NCBI RefSeq assembly: GCF_022919215.1
Contig: NZ_CP095046.1
Location: 1,478,501 to 1,542,500, forward strand
From: Hymenobacter cellulosilyticus
GTDB lineage: Bacteria > Bacteroidota > Bacteroidia > Cytophagales > Hymenobacteraceae
Direction: 5' to 3'
DNA: 64,000 bases
The position numbers and the translations under genes are program-made. Each line of letters begins with the position of its first letter. The first letter of the stretch is position 1. This document shows positions 43,992-52,537 of this stretch, piece after piece. The notes beneath the pieces were generated by a model. The model ran no database searches and was not told the origin of the DNA. It saw nothing but the letters and a program-made list of their open reading frames with translations.

Positions 43992-44696
43992 TTACCGGCC
44001 AATCAGAAACACCGCGGGCTGCTTGTGAATCTGAGGCAGCTTGCCTTTCCAGTTGGCCACCGTATCGGTGCGGACCAGCTCGTCGGGGGCGGTGAGGTTG
44101 GCGGCAATGCACAGGCGGGTGGAGGGCTGAAGCTGGGAAAGCAAATCCTCCAGCATCTGCATGTTGCGGTAGGGCGTCTCGATGAACAACTGGGTCTGGT
44201 GCTGGCTTAAAGCCTGCTTTTCCAGCGTCTTGATGGCCGCAATGCGCTGGGCCCGCTCGATTGGCAAATAGCCGTGAAAGGCAAAGCTCTGTCCGTTCAT
44301 ACCCGAGCCCATCAGCGCCAGTAGCAAGGAGGACGGCCCCACCAGCGGCACCACCCGAATGCCGAGCTTGTGGGCCAGGCGGGCCACTTCGGCGCCGGGG
44401 TCGGCTACGCCCGGGCAGCCAGCTTCCGAAATTACGCCGGCATCCTGGCCCGCCACCACGGCCTTTAGCGCCTCCTGAATCTGGGCCTCGGTCGAGTCTT
44501 TGTCGATGACACTGATGCGCAGACTCTCAATTACCTGGGCGGGGGCCACGCTTTTGATAAAACGCCGGGCCGTGCGGGCGTTTTCCACCAGAAAGTACGA
44601 CAGGGCCGCTACCTGCGTCGCCACCTGGGCCGGCAGCACCTGAGCGGCCGTGTCATCGGCCAGCACGGTAGGAATAAGGTAGAGAGTACCCTTCAT
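43992..44696 (-). CDS. Tetrapyrrole-methylase family SAM-dependent methyltransferase, RsmI-like
   Basis: A 234-residue enzyme with the TP_methylase fold. The opening MKGTLYLIPTVLAD and the motif GVISEAGCPGVADPGAEVA near residue 87-105 are those of the RsmI group, which 2'-O-methylates 16S rRNA C1402. VVPLVGPSSLLLALMGSG near 115-132 and the FIETPYRN near 170 also fit. It is shorter than typical RsmI (about 280), lacking its C-terminal domain; a short RsmI-like form is known in Bacteroidota, so the exact substrate is uncertain. It lies 84 bp upstream of the hydrolase stop, across element I. Confidence 0.8.
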   Translation of the reverse strand: MKGTLYLIPTVLADDTAAQVLPAQVATQVAALSYFLVENARTARRFIKSVAPAQVIESLRISVIDKDSTEAQIQEALKAVVAGQDAGVISEAGCPGVADPGAEVARLAHKLGIRVVPLVGPSSLLLALMGSGMNGQSFAFHGYLPIERAQRIAAIKTLEKQALSQHQTQLFIETPYRNMQMLEDLLSQLQPSTRLCIAANLTAPDELVRTDTVANWKGKLPQIHKQPAVFLIGR

Positions 44697-44700
44697 GTTC

Positions 44701-44781
44701 GTTGTCAGTTATTGAATTGTCCGGTAGGAGGTTGTTCAATTTCCCTTTTTCACGGAAAACCAACAACCAATAAAGGACAAC
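44701..44781. repeat. Possible octamer-type inverted element I
   Basis: GTTGTC and TTATTG occur 8 bp apart at 44701-44706 and 44709-44714, and again inverted at 44776-44781 and 44768-44773. The bases between the hexamers differ. It fills the gap between the methyltransferase start and the hydrolase stop, touching both. It resembles the other octamer elements only in plan, so this is a tentative call. Confidence 0.4.
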
Positions 44782-45551
44782 TAGCTTTTCGCAAAGGCCT
44801 CAACCAGGGCGTAGATTTCGTCGGGCTTTTCGGCATGCAGCCAGTGACCGGCGTCCACTACGGTTTCGACCTGACTGTTAGGAAACAGGGCCGGAATGGC
44901 GTAAAGCTTATCCTCGGTACTCACATAGTCCGACTTGCCGCCGCGCACAAACAGGGCCGGCTTCAGGAAGGGCGTCGGGCTGGTGATTTCGGCGCCAATG
45001 GCCGGCATGTTGTGCGTGAGAGCCGCTAGGTTGGGCCGCCAGGCAAAGGAGTTGTCTTCGCGGCGGTACAGATTCTTAAGCAAAAACTGCCGCACGCCCA
45101 TTTGCGGAATGTGCCGGGCCAGGGCCTCATCCGCCTGCTGCCGCGACTCAATCGTAGCCAGGTCTACGGCGTGCAGGCCGGCCAGAATATCGTCCTGGTG
45201 GCGCATATCCGACAGGCGCGGGGCAATATCGAGTACGATAAGCTTATCGAGGCGGGTAGGGTAATCCAGGGCAAAGCGCATGGCTACTTTACCGCCCATA
45301 CTGTGGCCCATCAAAGTCACGTGTTCCAGCTGCAGCTGGTCGAACAGCTCCAGCACGTCCTGGCTCATCAGCTCGTAGCTGTGCTCGGCCGTTTGGGGCG
45401 AGCGGCCGTGGTTGCGCAGGTCCACCACAATTACCCGATGAGTTTCGGCCCAGCGCTTGGCCAGGGTTTGCCAGTTGTCGGAAGTGCCGAAGAGGCCGTG
45501 CAGGATAACGAGCGGATTGCCCGCGCCCAGTTCGCGAAAGTGTAGCTGCAT
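44781..45551 (-). CDS. Alpha/beta hydrolase, YbfF-like esterase
   Basis: Cytoplasmic hydrolase of 256 residues from the ATG at 45551 (MQLHFRELGAGNPLVILHGL). The nucleophile elbow GHSMGG is near residue 90, the acid in GGKSDYVS near 205 and the catalytic His in DAGHWLHAEKP near 235. The oxyanion part HGLFGTSDNW is near 18-27. It is similar to YbfF, an esterase acting on short acyl groups including acyl-CoA or malonyl esters. A GACCTTTG sequence (45558-45565) lies just ahead of the start, one base off the -7 consensus. The sensor kinase gene upstream has its stop 80 bp away. Confidence 0.85.
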   Translation of the reverse strand: MQLHFRELGAGNPLVILHGLFGTSDNWQTLAKRWAETHRVIVVDLRNHGRSPQTAEHSYELMSQDVLELFDQLQLEHVTLMGHSMGGKVAMRFALDYPTRLDKLIVLDIAPRLSDMRHQDDILAGLHAVDLATIESRQQADEALARHIPQMGVRQFLLKNLYRREDNSFAWRPNLAALTHNMPAIGAEITSPTPFLKPALFVRGGKSDYVSTEDKLYAIPALFPNSQVETVVDAGHWLHAEKPDEIYALVEAFAKS

Positions 45552-45631
45552 AGTAAGGCAAAGGTCGGAAGAAGCGGGGAAACTAACCGGGCCGGCCACT
45601 TCGAAAGCCGCCGGGCGGGTCAATTTTAACG

Positions 45632-47542
45632 CTACTGCACGCCCAGCGGCAGCTCCACCAGCACGCTGGTGCCGCCGCCCGGGACGCTCCGGATGTCGAG
45701 GGTGCCGCCGTGGCGCTGCACGAAGGCCTTGCACAGCAGCAGGCCCAGTCCCGTGCCCGTGCGCGGCCCGATGGGGCTGCTGGGCGTGGTTACGGCACTG
45801 TTGCTGAGTACTTCCGCCACAAGGTTGGCTGGCATGCCGCGGCCCGAGTCCGTAACGGTCAGCAGCACCGATTCAGACTCGGGCATGGCCGCGGCCGAAA
45901 ACTGCACCGTGCCGCCGGACGGGGTAAACTTCAGGGCATTACCGACCAGATTGCGCAGAATAGTGCGGGTCATGTTCTGGTCAGCCCAAAGCGTAAGGCC
46001 GGGCGGGTGCAGGGCTTCGAGCGTAATCTGCTTGGCCTCGGCCGTGGTCTGGTAGAGCTGCTGGTTTTCGGCAAACAAGTCGGCCACGTCCAGCTTTTCG
46101 GGCCGGTAGGCCAACTCTCCGGTCTGACTTACCGCCCAGTTGAGCAGGTTGTCGAGTAGGTTATTCAGGCTTTGGGCCGACTGCCGCACCAGGGCCGGCA
46201 GCCGCTGCAGGCCGTCCTCGTCCTTGCGCTTGAGGTAGAAGCCAATCAGCTCCGTGACGCCCACAAACGAGGTAACCGGGCCGCGCAGGTCGTGGGCCAC
46301 AATGGCGTAAAGCCGGTCTTTGGAGGCGGCCATCTGCCGCAGCTCGGCGGTGGTTTCCTGCAGCACCACGTTGTTGGCCGCCAGGGCGGCTCGGCTGCGC
46401 CGCAGCTGCCAGTACAGGAAGCCGAAGCCTAGCAGGCCTAGCACCAGGGCGGCAATAGCGCCCCAGAGCACCTGGTTGCGCATCTTCTGCAGTTCGGTCT
46501 GCTGAGTCAACAACTGAATCTGCTGCTCGCGGTCCTCACTGTCGTAGCGGCTTTGCAGGGCCGTGAGCGTAGACAGGCGGCGGCCGTTATTGAGCGAGTC
46601 GTTCAGGGCCACGTAGCGCTCCTTCCACTGATAGGCTTCCTTGTACTGATTCTGATGGGTTGCCACCTCCGCCAGCAAACTGTAGGCATCCAGGATCCGC
46701 TCTTTATTTTTACCCAGCCGGGCCTGGCGCAGGGCTTCCCGGGCCAAAGTTGCTGCCTGCGGTACCCGCCCACGCTCCAGTTGCATCAGGCTCCACAGCT
46801 CCAGGTTACCGGCCTCAAAGCGGGGCTGGCGGGCTTCTTGGGTAATGGTCAGCGCCTGCCGGATCAGCTGCTCGGCCTGGTTGTAGCGCTTCGCGCCGAA
46901 GTGGTAGGTACTCAGGTTGGCCAGGTAAATGGACTCGTGGATGCGGTTGCCATTGCGCCGGGCCAACGCCAAGGCTTGGTCGGTATAGCGCAGTGCCTTG
47001 GGAAACTGGTCCAGAAAAAAGTAGAAGCTGGATAAGTTGCCATACAGCAGCAACTGGGTCGAGGGCAGCACGCCCGGTCGGCCTGCTAGGCGCAGGGCTT
47101 GGCGGTAGTGCCGCCCGGCGCTGGCCGTATCGGCGCGCTCGTGGTGCACGGCAGCCATGTTTGCGTAAGCGCGCACCAGTCCGTCAGTGTCGTTGAGGCG
47201 GCGGGCCAGGGCCTGCGACTCGGCGTAGAGCTCTAATGCATGAGCCCCATCGGAAAGCACGGCGTAGCAACTGCCCAGCGTGGCCAGGCTGTGCATCAGG
47301 CCGCGCTGGTCGTTGAGGCGGCGGGCCAACGCCACGGCCTGCTCACCGTAGCTCCGGGCCGTATCGGGCACAATATCGTGGAGGGCGTAGCTAAGCGAGT
47401 CGAGCACCCGCACCCGGCGCGGCGAGTTTGGCAGACGGGCTAAAAGCTGTTCCCGGCTTGTGCTGCCCGCTGGCCGCTGGGCCCAAAGTGACTGACTGGC
47501 AACCAACAGCAGCAGCAAGCACGGTAAAAAACGCCGCATCAA
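45632..47542 (-). CDS. TPR-containing sensor histidine kinase
   Basis: A 636-residue membrane histidine kinase. The signal peptide (MMRRFLPCLLLLLVASQSLWA) is followed by a periplasmic series of about six TPR repeats (residues 40-330), a transmembrane helix near 355-378 (VLWGAIAALVLGLLGFGFLY), a short coiled coil and the kinase core. The phosphoacceptor is His in AIVAHDLRGPV near 417; the N box is LRNLVGNALKFT near 530, the G1 box VTDSGRGMP near 565 and the G2 box GTGLGLLLCK near 600. There is no response regulator gene beside it, so it is an orphan. The TPR sensor part suggests protein-protein sensing, not small-molecule binding. Confidence 0.92.
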   Translation of the reverse strand: MMRRFLPCLLLLLVASQSLWAQRPAGSTSREQLLARLPNSPRRVRVLDSLSYALHDIVPDTARSYGEQAVALARRLNDQRGLMHSLATLGSCYAVLSDGAHALELYAESQALARRLNDTDGLVRAYANMAAVHHERADTASAGRHYRQALRLAGRPGVLPSTQLLLYGNLSSFYFFLDQFPKALRYTDQALALARRNGNRIHESIYLANLSTYHFGAKRYNQAEQLIRQALTITQEARQPRFEAGNLELWSLMQLERGRVPQAATLAREALRQARLGKNKERILDAYSLLAEVATHQNQYKEAYQWKERYVALNDSLNNGRRLSTLTALQSRYDSEDREQQIQLLTQQTELQKMRNQVLWGAIAALVLGLLGFGFLYWQLRRSRAALAANNVVLQETTAELRQMAASKDRLYAIVAHDLRGPVTSFVGVTELIGFYLKRKDEDGLQRLPALVRQSAQSLNNLLDNLLNWAVSQTGELAYRPEKLDVADLFAENQQLYQTTAEAKQITLEALHPPGLTLWADQNMTRTILRNLVGNALKFTPSGGTVQFSAAAMPESESVLLTVTDSGRGMPANLVAEVLSNSAVTTPSSPIGPRTGTGLGLLLCKAFVQRHGGTLDIRSVPGGGTSVLVELPLGVQ

Positions 47543-47653
47543 ATCGAGGAATAGAAGAGAGGGCGTAAAAGTAGTGCTTCTTACCTTACTATGCGTGTTG
47601 AAGATAGTACTTTTACGTGAAAAGCTCCGCTATAGCTACCCCTGGCAGCTGGG

Positions 47654-48247
47654 CTATACAAAGCAGAACCAGCGCTGCCGGGTCTCTAGATGAGAGTTGC
47701 GCAGAAACTCGGCGACCGGGGCCAGATTCGTTAGCAGAGAGGTTAACACGATTACCTGACCCGAGGCCAGATGCAGCCGCAGGAAGTTGTAGTTGCTCCA
47801 GAATAGGCGGGGCGAGCGACAGGTCACGTACTCGACCCGCACCAAGTCCCGCTGGGCGAAGGACAACAGTTCTTTGTTCTCGTAGACTTCCAGCCGGTTT
47901 TGCTTGGGGTCGAAGACCAGGGTAGTATGCAGGTTGTGGGCGTAGTACTGGGCGTGCAGAATCAGAGCCGGCACCGAGAAACCTAGAATAACGGCTGCCA
48001 GTGCCGTGAGCAGCACTAGTTCATAGGCCGTAAGCGTGCCCAGGTACAGAAACGAAATCAGGAAGGGCAGGCCCACGCTCATGCACAGCAGCGGCCAGAA
48101 CAGCAGATAGAACTGCCGCAGGAACGTAGGCCGGTAGATCCGGCTGGCTTTGGTGAAAAAGCCGGTAATAAAGCGCAGCCCAAACACGATGGCGCACACG
48201 GCCAGCGTGAATTCAAGCAAAGGCCGCAGAAACGGAAACAGCTTCAC
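47654..48247 (-). CDS. Hypothetical membrane protein
   Basis: A 197-residue protein with four or so N-terminal transmembrane helices (FTLAVCAIVFGLRFITGFF; LLFWPLLCMSVGLPFLISFL; ELVLLTALAAVILGFSVPAL) and a cytoplasmic C-terminal beta domain of about 85 residues (TTLVFDPKQNRLEVYENKEL) that resembles bacterial PH-like domains. I do not recognise the family firmly. It starts 3 bp after the selD stop, so it is in the selD operon; a functional link with selenium is possible but not supported by its sequence. Cys and Phe in the last five residues are odd for a cytoplasmic end. Confidence 0.6.
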   Translation of the reverse strand: MKLFPFLRPLLEFTLAVCAIVFGLRFITGFFTKASRIYRPTFLRQFYLLFWPLLCMSVGLPFLISFLYLGTLTAYELVLLTALAAVILGFSVPALILHAQYYAHNLHTTLVFDPKQNRLEVYENKELLSFAQRDLVRVEYVTCRSPRLFWSNYNFLRLHLASGQVIVLTSLLTNLAPVAEFLRNSHLETRQRWFCFV

Positions 48248-48250
48248 TGC

Positions 48251-49312
48251 TTACTTCACCTCAATCCAGGGCTCCCCGGCTACGTGTGGACGCAGGGTAC
48301 CAAACGATTCCAGTTGCAGGCCATACTGCTCAAACACGGCCTGGACCGCGGCCTGCCCGCCGGGCTCTACGCATACCAGCAAGCCGCCCGAGGTCTGGGG
48401 GTCGCAGAGCCACTGGCGCTGCTCGTCGGTTACCTGCCCGATTTTGTGGCCATAGCTGTCCCAGTTGCGCACGGTGCCGCCGGGCACGGCTTTTTGCTGG
48501 CGGTACTGCTCGGCTTCGGGCAGCAGGGGCACTTTGCTAAAGTCTACTTCGGCGGTCAGGTTGCTGCCCTCGCACACCTCAGCCAAGTGGCCCAGCAGAC
48601 CAAAGCCCGTCACGTCGGTCATGGCGCGCACGGCCGAAAGCTGGCCCAGATCGTAGCCAATTTTGTTGAGCTGCATCATGCTTTGCGGAGCAATCTGCTC
48701 GTGTTCGGGCAGCAGAATGCCCCGTTTCTGGGCCGTAGTGAGCATGCCCACGCCTAGGGGCTTGGTCAAATACAGCTCGCAGCCGGCCGTAGCCGTGTCG
48801 TTCTGCTTCAAATTCTTGATGTCGAGCATACCGGTTACAGCCAGGCCAAAAATGGGCTCAGGTGAGTCGATGCTGTGGCCACCGGCCAGCGGGATGCCGG
48901 CCTCGGCGCAGATGCTGCGGCTGCCTTCAATCACGCGGCGGGCCACTTCGGGCGCCAGCTTGTCGATGGGCCAACCCAGCACGGCAATGGCCATGACGGG
49001 CCGCCCGCCCATGGCGTAGACGTCGCTGATGGCGTTGGCCGAGGCAATGCGGCCAAAGTCGTAGGCGTCGTCCACGATGGGCATGAAGAAGTCGGTGGTG
49101 CTGATAATGGCCTGCCCGCCGCCGATGTCGTACACGGCCGCGTCGTCGCGGCTGCTGTTACCGACCAGCAGCTTGTCGTGCTCGGGCTGCACGATGCTGG
49201 TGTGCAGAATCTGGTCGAGCACCTTGGGCGCAATTTTGCAGCCGCAGCCCGCGCCGTGGCTGTACTGGGTCAGGCGAATTTGCTCGGTAGCAGTGGTCAG
49301 TTCAGAAGACAT
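48251..49312 (-). CDS. selD: Selenide, water dikinase
   Basis: Cytoplasmic enzyme that makes selenophosphate from selenide and ATP, 353 residues. The active-site motif SHGAGCGCK is at residues 18-26, with Cys23 corresponding to E. coli Cys17 and Lys26 to Lys20, so it is a cysteine, not selenocysteine, form. The rest is strongly E. coli-like: RDDAAVYD near 55, [20 protein letters not shown] near 71-90, [13 protein letters not shown] near 228 and [10 protein letters not shown] near 311. It supplies MnmH, encoded at 49954-51020. There is no selA, selB or tRNA-Sec in the window, so the visible use of selenium is tRNA selenouridine. Confidence 0.97.
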   Translation of the reverse strand: MSSELTTATEQIRLTQYSHGAGCGCKIAPKVLDQILHTSIVQPEHDKLLVGNSSRDDAAVYDIGGGQAIISTTDFFMPIVDDAYDFGRIASANAISDVYAMGGRPVMAIAVLGWPIDKLAPEVARRVIEGSRSICAEAGIPLAGGHSIDSPEPIFGLAVTGMLDIKNLKQNDTATAGCELYLTKPLGVGMLTTAQKRGILLPEHEQIAPQSMMQLNKIGYDLGQLSAVRAMTDVTGFGLLGHLAEVCEGSNLTAEVDFSKVPLLPEAEQYRQQKAVPGGTVRNWDSYGHKIGQVTDEQRQWLCDPQTSGGLLVCVEPGGQAAVQAVFEQYGLQLESFGTLRPHVAGEPWIEVK

Positions 49313-49574
49313 GAGGCAGGAAAGTCAGGGTTGGCGAAGATAACCGGTAGAAGAAGCAAAGCTCCCGGAAAAATAGGCTTAGGATGTAAGGCAGCTAGTA
49401 GCGGTACGAAGTAGGCTACCACACCCAGGTGCAGAATACGTACGTCATCCTACTAAAGAGGTGGGCGCCGGCCGCAAGTCGTCGCCCTTTTACCCGGGTC
49501 AGGTCTGCGGGTTGTCGGCACTGGAGGGCATTGGGTAAAACTAGTTTCTACTAGGGCGAAAGCAGGGGCAGCCG

Positions 49575-49967
49575 CTACAGCTTCCACTCAGCCTGTTGCA
49601 GCACCACGCGGTAGCCGTCTGGGTCTTCAAAAGTGCAGCCCTGTTGGTCCCAGTACACATTGTAAGACGGCACGGGCGGGTAGCCGTGGTCTTGCAGGCG
49701 CTGCACCGCCGCCTGCCACTGAGCCGCATCGGGCAGGTAAAATACCAGCAGGTTATCGGCCGTAGGAGCCCGGCCCACGGTATGGCCGGGCTGGTGCGTA
49801 AACTCCAGGTGGTAGGGGGCCTCCGGCAGCCCGAGCATCACGCCGTCGAAGCCGTTGTGTGCCGTAAAATAGGCTAGCTCCGTAAGGCCCAGCCCGTCGC
49901 GGTAGAAGCGCACTACAGCCGCCAGGTTGTCGGTGGGGCGGGCCACGCGCAGCTTAGGAATCAGCAT
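49575..49967 (-). CDS. Glyoxalase/bleomycin-resistance (VOC) family protein
   Basis: A 130-residue single VOC domain with the paired beta-alpha-beta-beta-beta units: ARPTDNLAAVVRFYRDGLGL near residues 8-27 and the C-terminal NVYWDQQGCTFEDPDGYRVV near 103-122. Likely metal ligands include His in YHLEF near 52-56 and Glu/Asp in TFEDPDG. The substrate is unknown. It overlaps the end of mnmH by 14 bp, so translation is coupled, and is followed by selD 262 bp downstream. It is probably an accessory gene in the selenium operon by position only. Confidence 0.85.
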   Translation of the reverse strand: MLIPKLRVARPTDNLAAVVRFYRDGLGLTELAYFTAHNGFDGVMLGLPEAPYHLEFTHQPGHTVGRAPTADNLLVFYLPDAAQWQAAVQRLQDHGYPPVPSYNVYWDQQGCTFEDPDGYRVVLQQAEWKL

Positions 49968-51020
49968 GCAACCGGGACGTTTGGGTTAAGTCAAGCAATC
50001 CGGCGTGCTGCGTAGCAGCCAGTACCAGGTCGGCATTCACCCGCGGGTCGCAGGTGTCGGACGGAATCCGGATTACCTGGCTGTTGGTTTTGTTGTCGAG
50101 CCCGAAGCCGTAGGTTTTGTCGTAGTAAGAGAGGGCAATGTCGACCATCTTCTCCATGTCGCCGGTTTCAATGGCGGCCAACGCTTCCTTGGTCGCCAGG
50201 CCGCCCAGCCGCTTGCTGATGCGTTGAATGGCTTCGGCCAGCTGCAGTGGGTCTTCCTTGCCGTACTCGGCGGCCAGCTTGCGGGTGCGTATTTCCCTCG
50301 GAATATTGAGCACCAGCAGGGGAGCCGCGCGCATCTGCTCAAACAGCGGTTTGGGAATAGTCAGGCGGCCGATAGTCAGGCTTTCATCCTCCAGCCAGGG
50401 CGTCACGGTCGTTGGCAGCTGGTTTAAGACCAGGGCCAGGTTGTTCTCGAACTGCTCGGGTGTGGGCTGGGGCGGCAAGCCGATGGCGCCGAAAGAAGAG
50501 CCCTTATGATTTGCCAGCCCTTCCAGGTCCACGATGGTTTGGCCGCGCCGGGCCAGCTCGTGCAGCACGTCGGTTTTGCCCGAGCCCGTAAGTCCGCCCA
50601 GAATAAGCATGGGTCGGGGCTCGGTGAATTGCGCCAAGGCCCAGCGGCGGTAGTCCTTATAGCCTTTATCGAGCAGGTGTACCTTGAAGCCGGCCAGTTC
50701 CAGCAGCCAGTGCACAGCTCCGCTGCGCATACCCCCGCGCCAGCAGTGCAGGCGCACTTCCTTGTTGGGAGCCAGCTTCTGGGCGTGCTTCACCATGCGG
50801 CTCATCTTGGGCCCGAAAAAGTCGAGGCCGATGTGGATGGCGCGGTCCTGGCTGACCTGCTTATAGGCCGTGCCGATGCGGGCCCGCTCCTCATCCGAAA
50901 ACAGCGGCAGGCTCAGGGCCCGGGAATATGGCCCTGGGCGTACTCAATGGGCGCACGCACGTCCAGGATGGGGGCATCGGCCGGACCAGTGAGAAACTCG
51001 GAAAGCGGAATACGGGGCAA
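49954..51020 (-). CDS. mnmH: tRNA 2-selenouridine(34) synthase (frameshift near 50920)
   Basis: Rhodanese-fused enzyme that replaces 2-thiouridine by 2-selenouridine at tRNA position 34, using selenophosphate from SelD. From the TTG at 51020 (MPRIPLSEFLTGPADAPILD), the rhodanese domain follows: the conserved VRAPIEYAQGHIPG breaks at the GGG run in 50917-50924 and resumes as ALSLPLFSDEERARIGTAYK. The catalytic cysteine is in LHCWRGGMRSGA near residue 92, and the P-loop GLTGSGKT is near 145. Restored length is 355 residues, standard. Element C touches its start region. Confidence 0.93.
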
Positions 51021-51029
51021 GGTGGGAGG

Positions 51030-51148
51030 GGTGAGGTGGTAGAATTGTAAGACGGTGAGGTGGTGAAATGGCGAGTTAAATTTCAGGCTGCGCTTGACTG
51101 CGCCAAAAGAGCGGCAAACTCACCAACTCACGATTTCACCACCTTACT
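51030..51148. repeat. Octamer-array palindromic element C
   Basis: The left arm has six contiguous octamers, 51030-51077: GGTGAGGT, GGTAGAAT, TGTAAGAC, GGTGAGGT, GGTGAAAT, GGCGAGTT. The right arm, 51117-51148, is AACTCACC, AACTCACG, ATTTCACC, ACCTTACT, the last overlapping the pdxJ stop. The loop is 39 nt, the same as in A and B. Counting only the innermost four left units, the element is 103 bp. Confidence 0.8.
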
Positions 51149-51857
51149 GCAACTGCCGGCGGTAAAGCTGGATGGTGTTTTCCAGGCCGTAGTACAGCGC
51201 GTCGCACACCAGGGCGTGCCCGATGCTAACCTCAGCCAGGCCCGGTAAGTTCTGGTGCAGGTAGGCCAGGTTCTCCAGGTCCAGGTCGTGGCCGGCGTTC
51301 AAACCCAGGCCCAACTGCTGGGCCAGCGTGGCGGCTACCGTGTAGGGCGCAATGGCCTTGGCGGGGTCCTGCGGGTACTGGCGGGCGTAATCCTCGGTGT
51401 AGAGTTCAATCCGGTCGGTGCCGGTAGCTACGGCAGCTTTTACCATGGCCAGGTCGGGGTCCAGGAAAATAGAAACCCGGCAGCCGATAGATTTAAGCTC
51501 GGTAACTACGCCAATCAGATAAATCTGGTGAGTGATGGTGTCCCAGCCGGCGTTGGAGGTAATGGCGTCGGGCGCGTCGGGTACCAGCGTCACCTGCTCG
51601 GGCCGCACCTCGCGCACCAAATCCATGAAATCCGGGGTAGGGTTGCCCTCCACATTCAGCTCGGTGGTCACGATCTGGCGCAGGTCGCGCACGTCCTGGT
51701 AGCGGATATGGCGCTCATCGGGCCGGGGGTGCACCGTGATGCCCTGGGCCCCAAACCGCTCACAGTCACGGGCTACCTGGAGTACGTCGGGGCGGTTGTG
51801 GCCACGGGCATTCCGCAACGTGGCTATTTTATTTATGTTTACGCTAAGTTTCGTCAT
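51144..51857 (-). CDS. pdxJ: Pyridoxine 5'-phosphate synthase
   Basis: Cytoplasmic TIM-barrel enzyme of the DXP-dependent vitamin B6 pathway that condenses 1-deoxyxylulose 5-phosphate with amino-acetone phosphate, 237 residues. The ATG at 51857 opens the conserved [19 protein letters not shown]. Other family motifs are [18 protein letters not shown] near 45-62, [17 protein letters not shown] near 97-113, VSIFLDPD near 133 and [12 protein letters not shown] near 193-204. The stop overlaps the last octamer of element C. The vitamin product is a cofactor of the PLP enzymes encoded at 30874 and in alr. Confidence 0.96.
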   Translation of the reverse strand: MTKLSVNINKIATLRNARGHNRPDVLQVARDCERFGAQGITVHPRPDERHIRYQDVRDLRQIVTTELNVEGNPTPDFMDLVREVRPEQVTLVPDAPDAITSNAGWDTITHQIYLIGVVTELKSIGCRVSIFLDPDLAMVKAAVATGTDRIELYTEDYARQYPQDPAKAIAPYTVAATLAQQLGLGLNAGHDLDLENLAYLHQNLPGLAEVSIGHALVCDALYYGLENTIQLYRRQLQ

Positions 51858-51949
51858 GAGAGAAGGCGAAAATCTGACTCCAAAACGGCCAGCGTGGGTC
51901 ATTAATACGCGGCCAGTCGGAATCTACGGGTTCCAGACATTTACTACTA

Positions 51950-51957
51950 CAAACTTA
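51950..51957 (-). promoter_or_regulatory. Possible -7 box for pdxJ
   Basis: The minus strand reads TAAGTTTG, matching TAnnTTTG. Its position overlaps the first base of the divergent yqeY-type gene, and the leader would be about 87 nt, so the call is weak. Confidence 0.3.
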
Positions 51958-52421
51958 TGGCTCTGAAGGAAACCATCGACGCGGATATCAAAAAGGCTAT
52001 GCTGGCCAAGGACAAAGTTCGGCTCCAGGCCCTGCGCAGCATCAAGTCGCAGATCATGCTGGCCGAAACGGCCGAAGGCGCCCACGGCGCGGCCCTGACT
52101 TCCGATGCCGAGCTCAAGCTGCTCAACAAAGCCGCCAAGCAGCGTCGCGAAGCCGCCGAGACGTACCAGAAGCAGTTCCGCTCCGACCTGGAGGAAATCG
52201 AGTTGGCCGAGCTGGCCATCATCGAAGAGTACCTACCCCAGCAGCTTTCCGAAGCCGACGTTGTAGAAAAGCTCGTGGAAATCATTCAGCGCGTGGGCGC
52301 TACCGGCCCTTCCGACCTGGGCAAGGTAATGGGCGTGGCTGCCCGGGAGCTGTCTGGGCAGGCCGATGGCCGCATGATTTCCCAGGTGGTCAGCAACCTG
52401 CTCAACAACACGAATGTCTAA
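51957..52421 (+). CDS. GatB/YqeY domain protein
   Basis: A 154-residue helical protein of the YqeY family, which resembles the C-terminal tail domain of GatB. The N-terminal part has MALKETIDADIKKAMLAKDK and LRSIKSQIMLAET; residues 80-154 contain ELAIIEEYLPQQLSEADVVE and the typical GPSDLGKVMGVAARELSGQA followed by GRMISQVVSNLL. Stand-alone YqeY proteins may act on tRNA or amidotransferase complexes, but the role is not proven. It is divergent from pdxJ. Element D begins 2 nt after its stop. Confidence 0.93.
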   Translation: MALKETIDADIKKAMLAKDKVRLQALRSIKSQIMLAETAEGAHGAALTSDAELKLLNKAAKQRREAAETYQKQFRSDLEEIELAELAIIEEYLPQQLSEADVVEKLVEIIQRVGATGPSDLGKVMGVAARELSGQADGRMISQVVSNLLNNTNV

Positions 52422-52423
52422 AC

Positions 52424-52535
52424 GGTGAACTTGTGAGATGGTGAAATGGTGAGTTTGTCGTTCCATCCGCGCAATTCCGCGCAATTCGCGTCACCAGAAC
52501 ATTAACTCACCATTTCACAATTTCACCACCTCACC
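52424..52535. repeat. Octamer-array palindromic element D
   Basis: The left arm, 52424-52455, is GGTGAACT, TGTGAGAT, GGTGAAAT, GGTGAGTT; the right arm, 52504-52535, is AACTCACC, ATTTCACA, ATTTCACC, ACCTCACC. The loop is 48 nt, enlarged by a perfect tandem 10-mer (CCGCGCAATT at 52467-52476 and 52477-52486); without one copy it would be 38. The element starts 2 nt past one stop codon and ends 2 nt before the ATG at 52538. Confidence 0.82.
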
Positions 52536-52537
52536 GT

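Noticed and set aside
49313..49574. Small gene or RNA between selD and the VOC gene
   Set aside because: The 262-bp gap shows only a short CTAGT/ACTAG hairpin near 49540; no ORF with protein-like composition, no tRNA fold.
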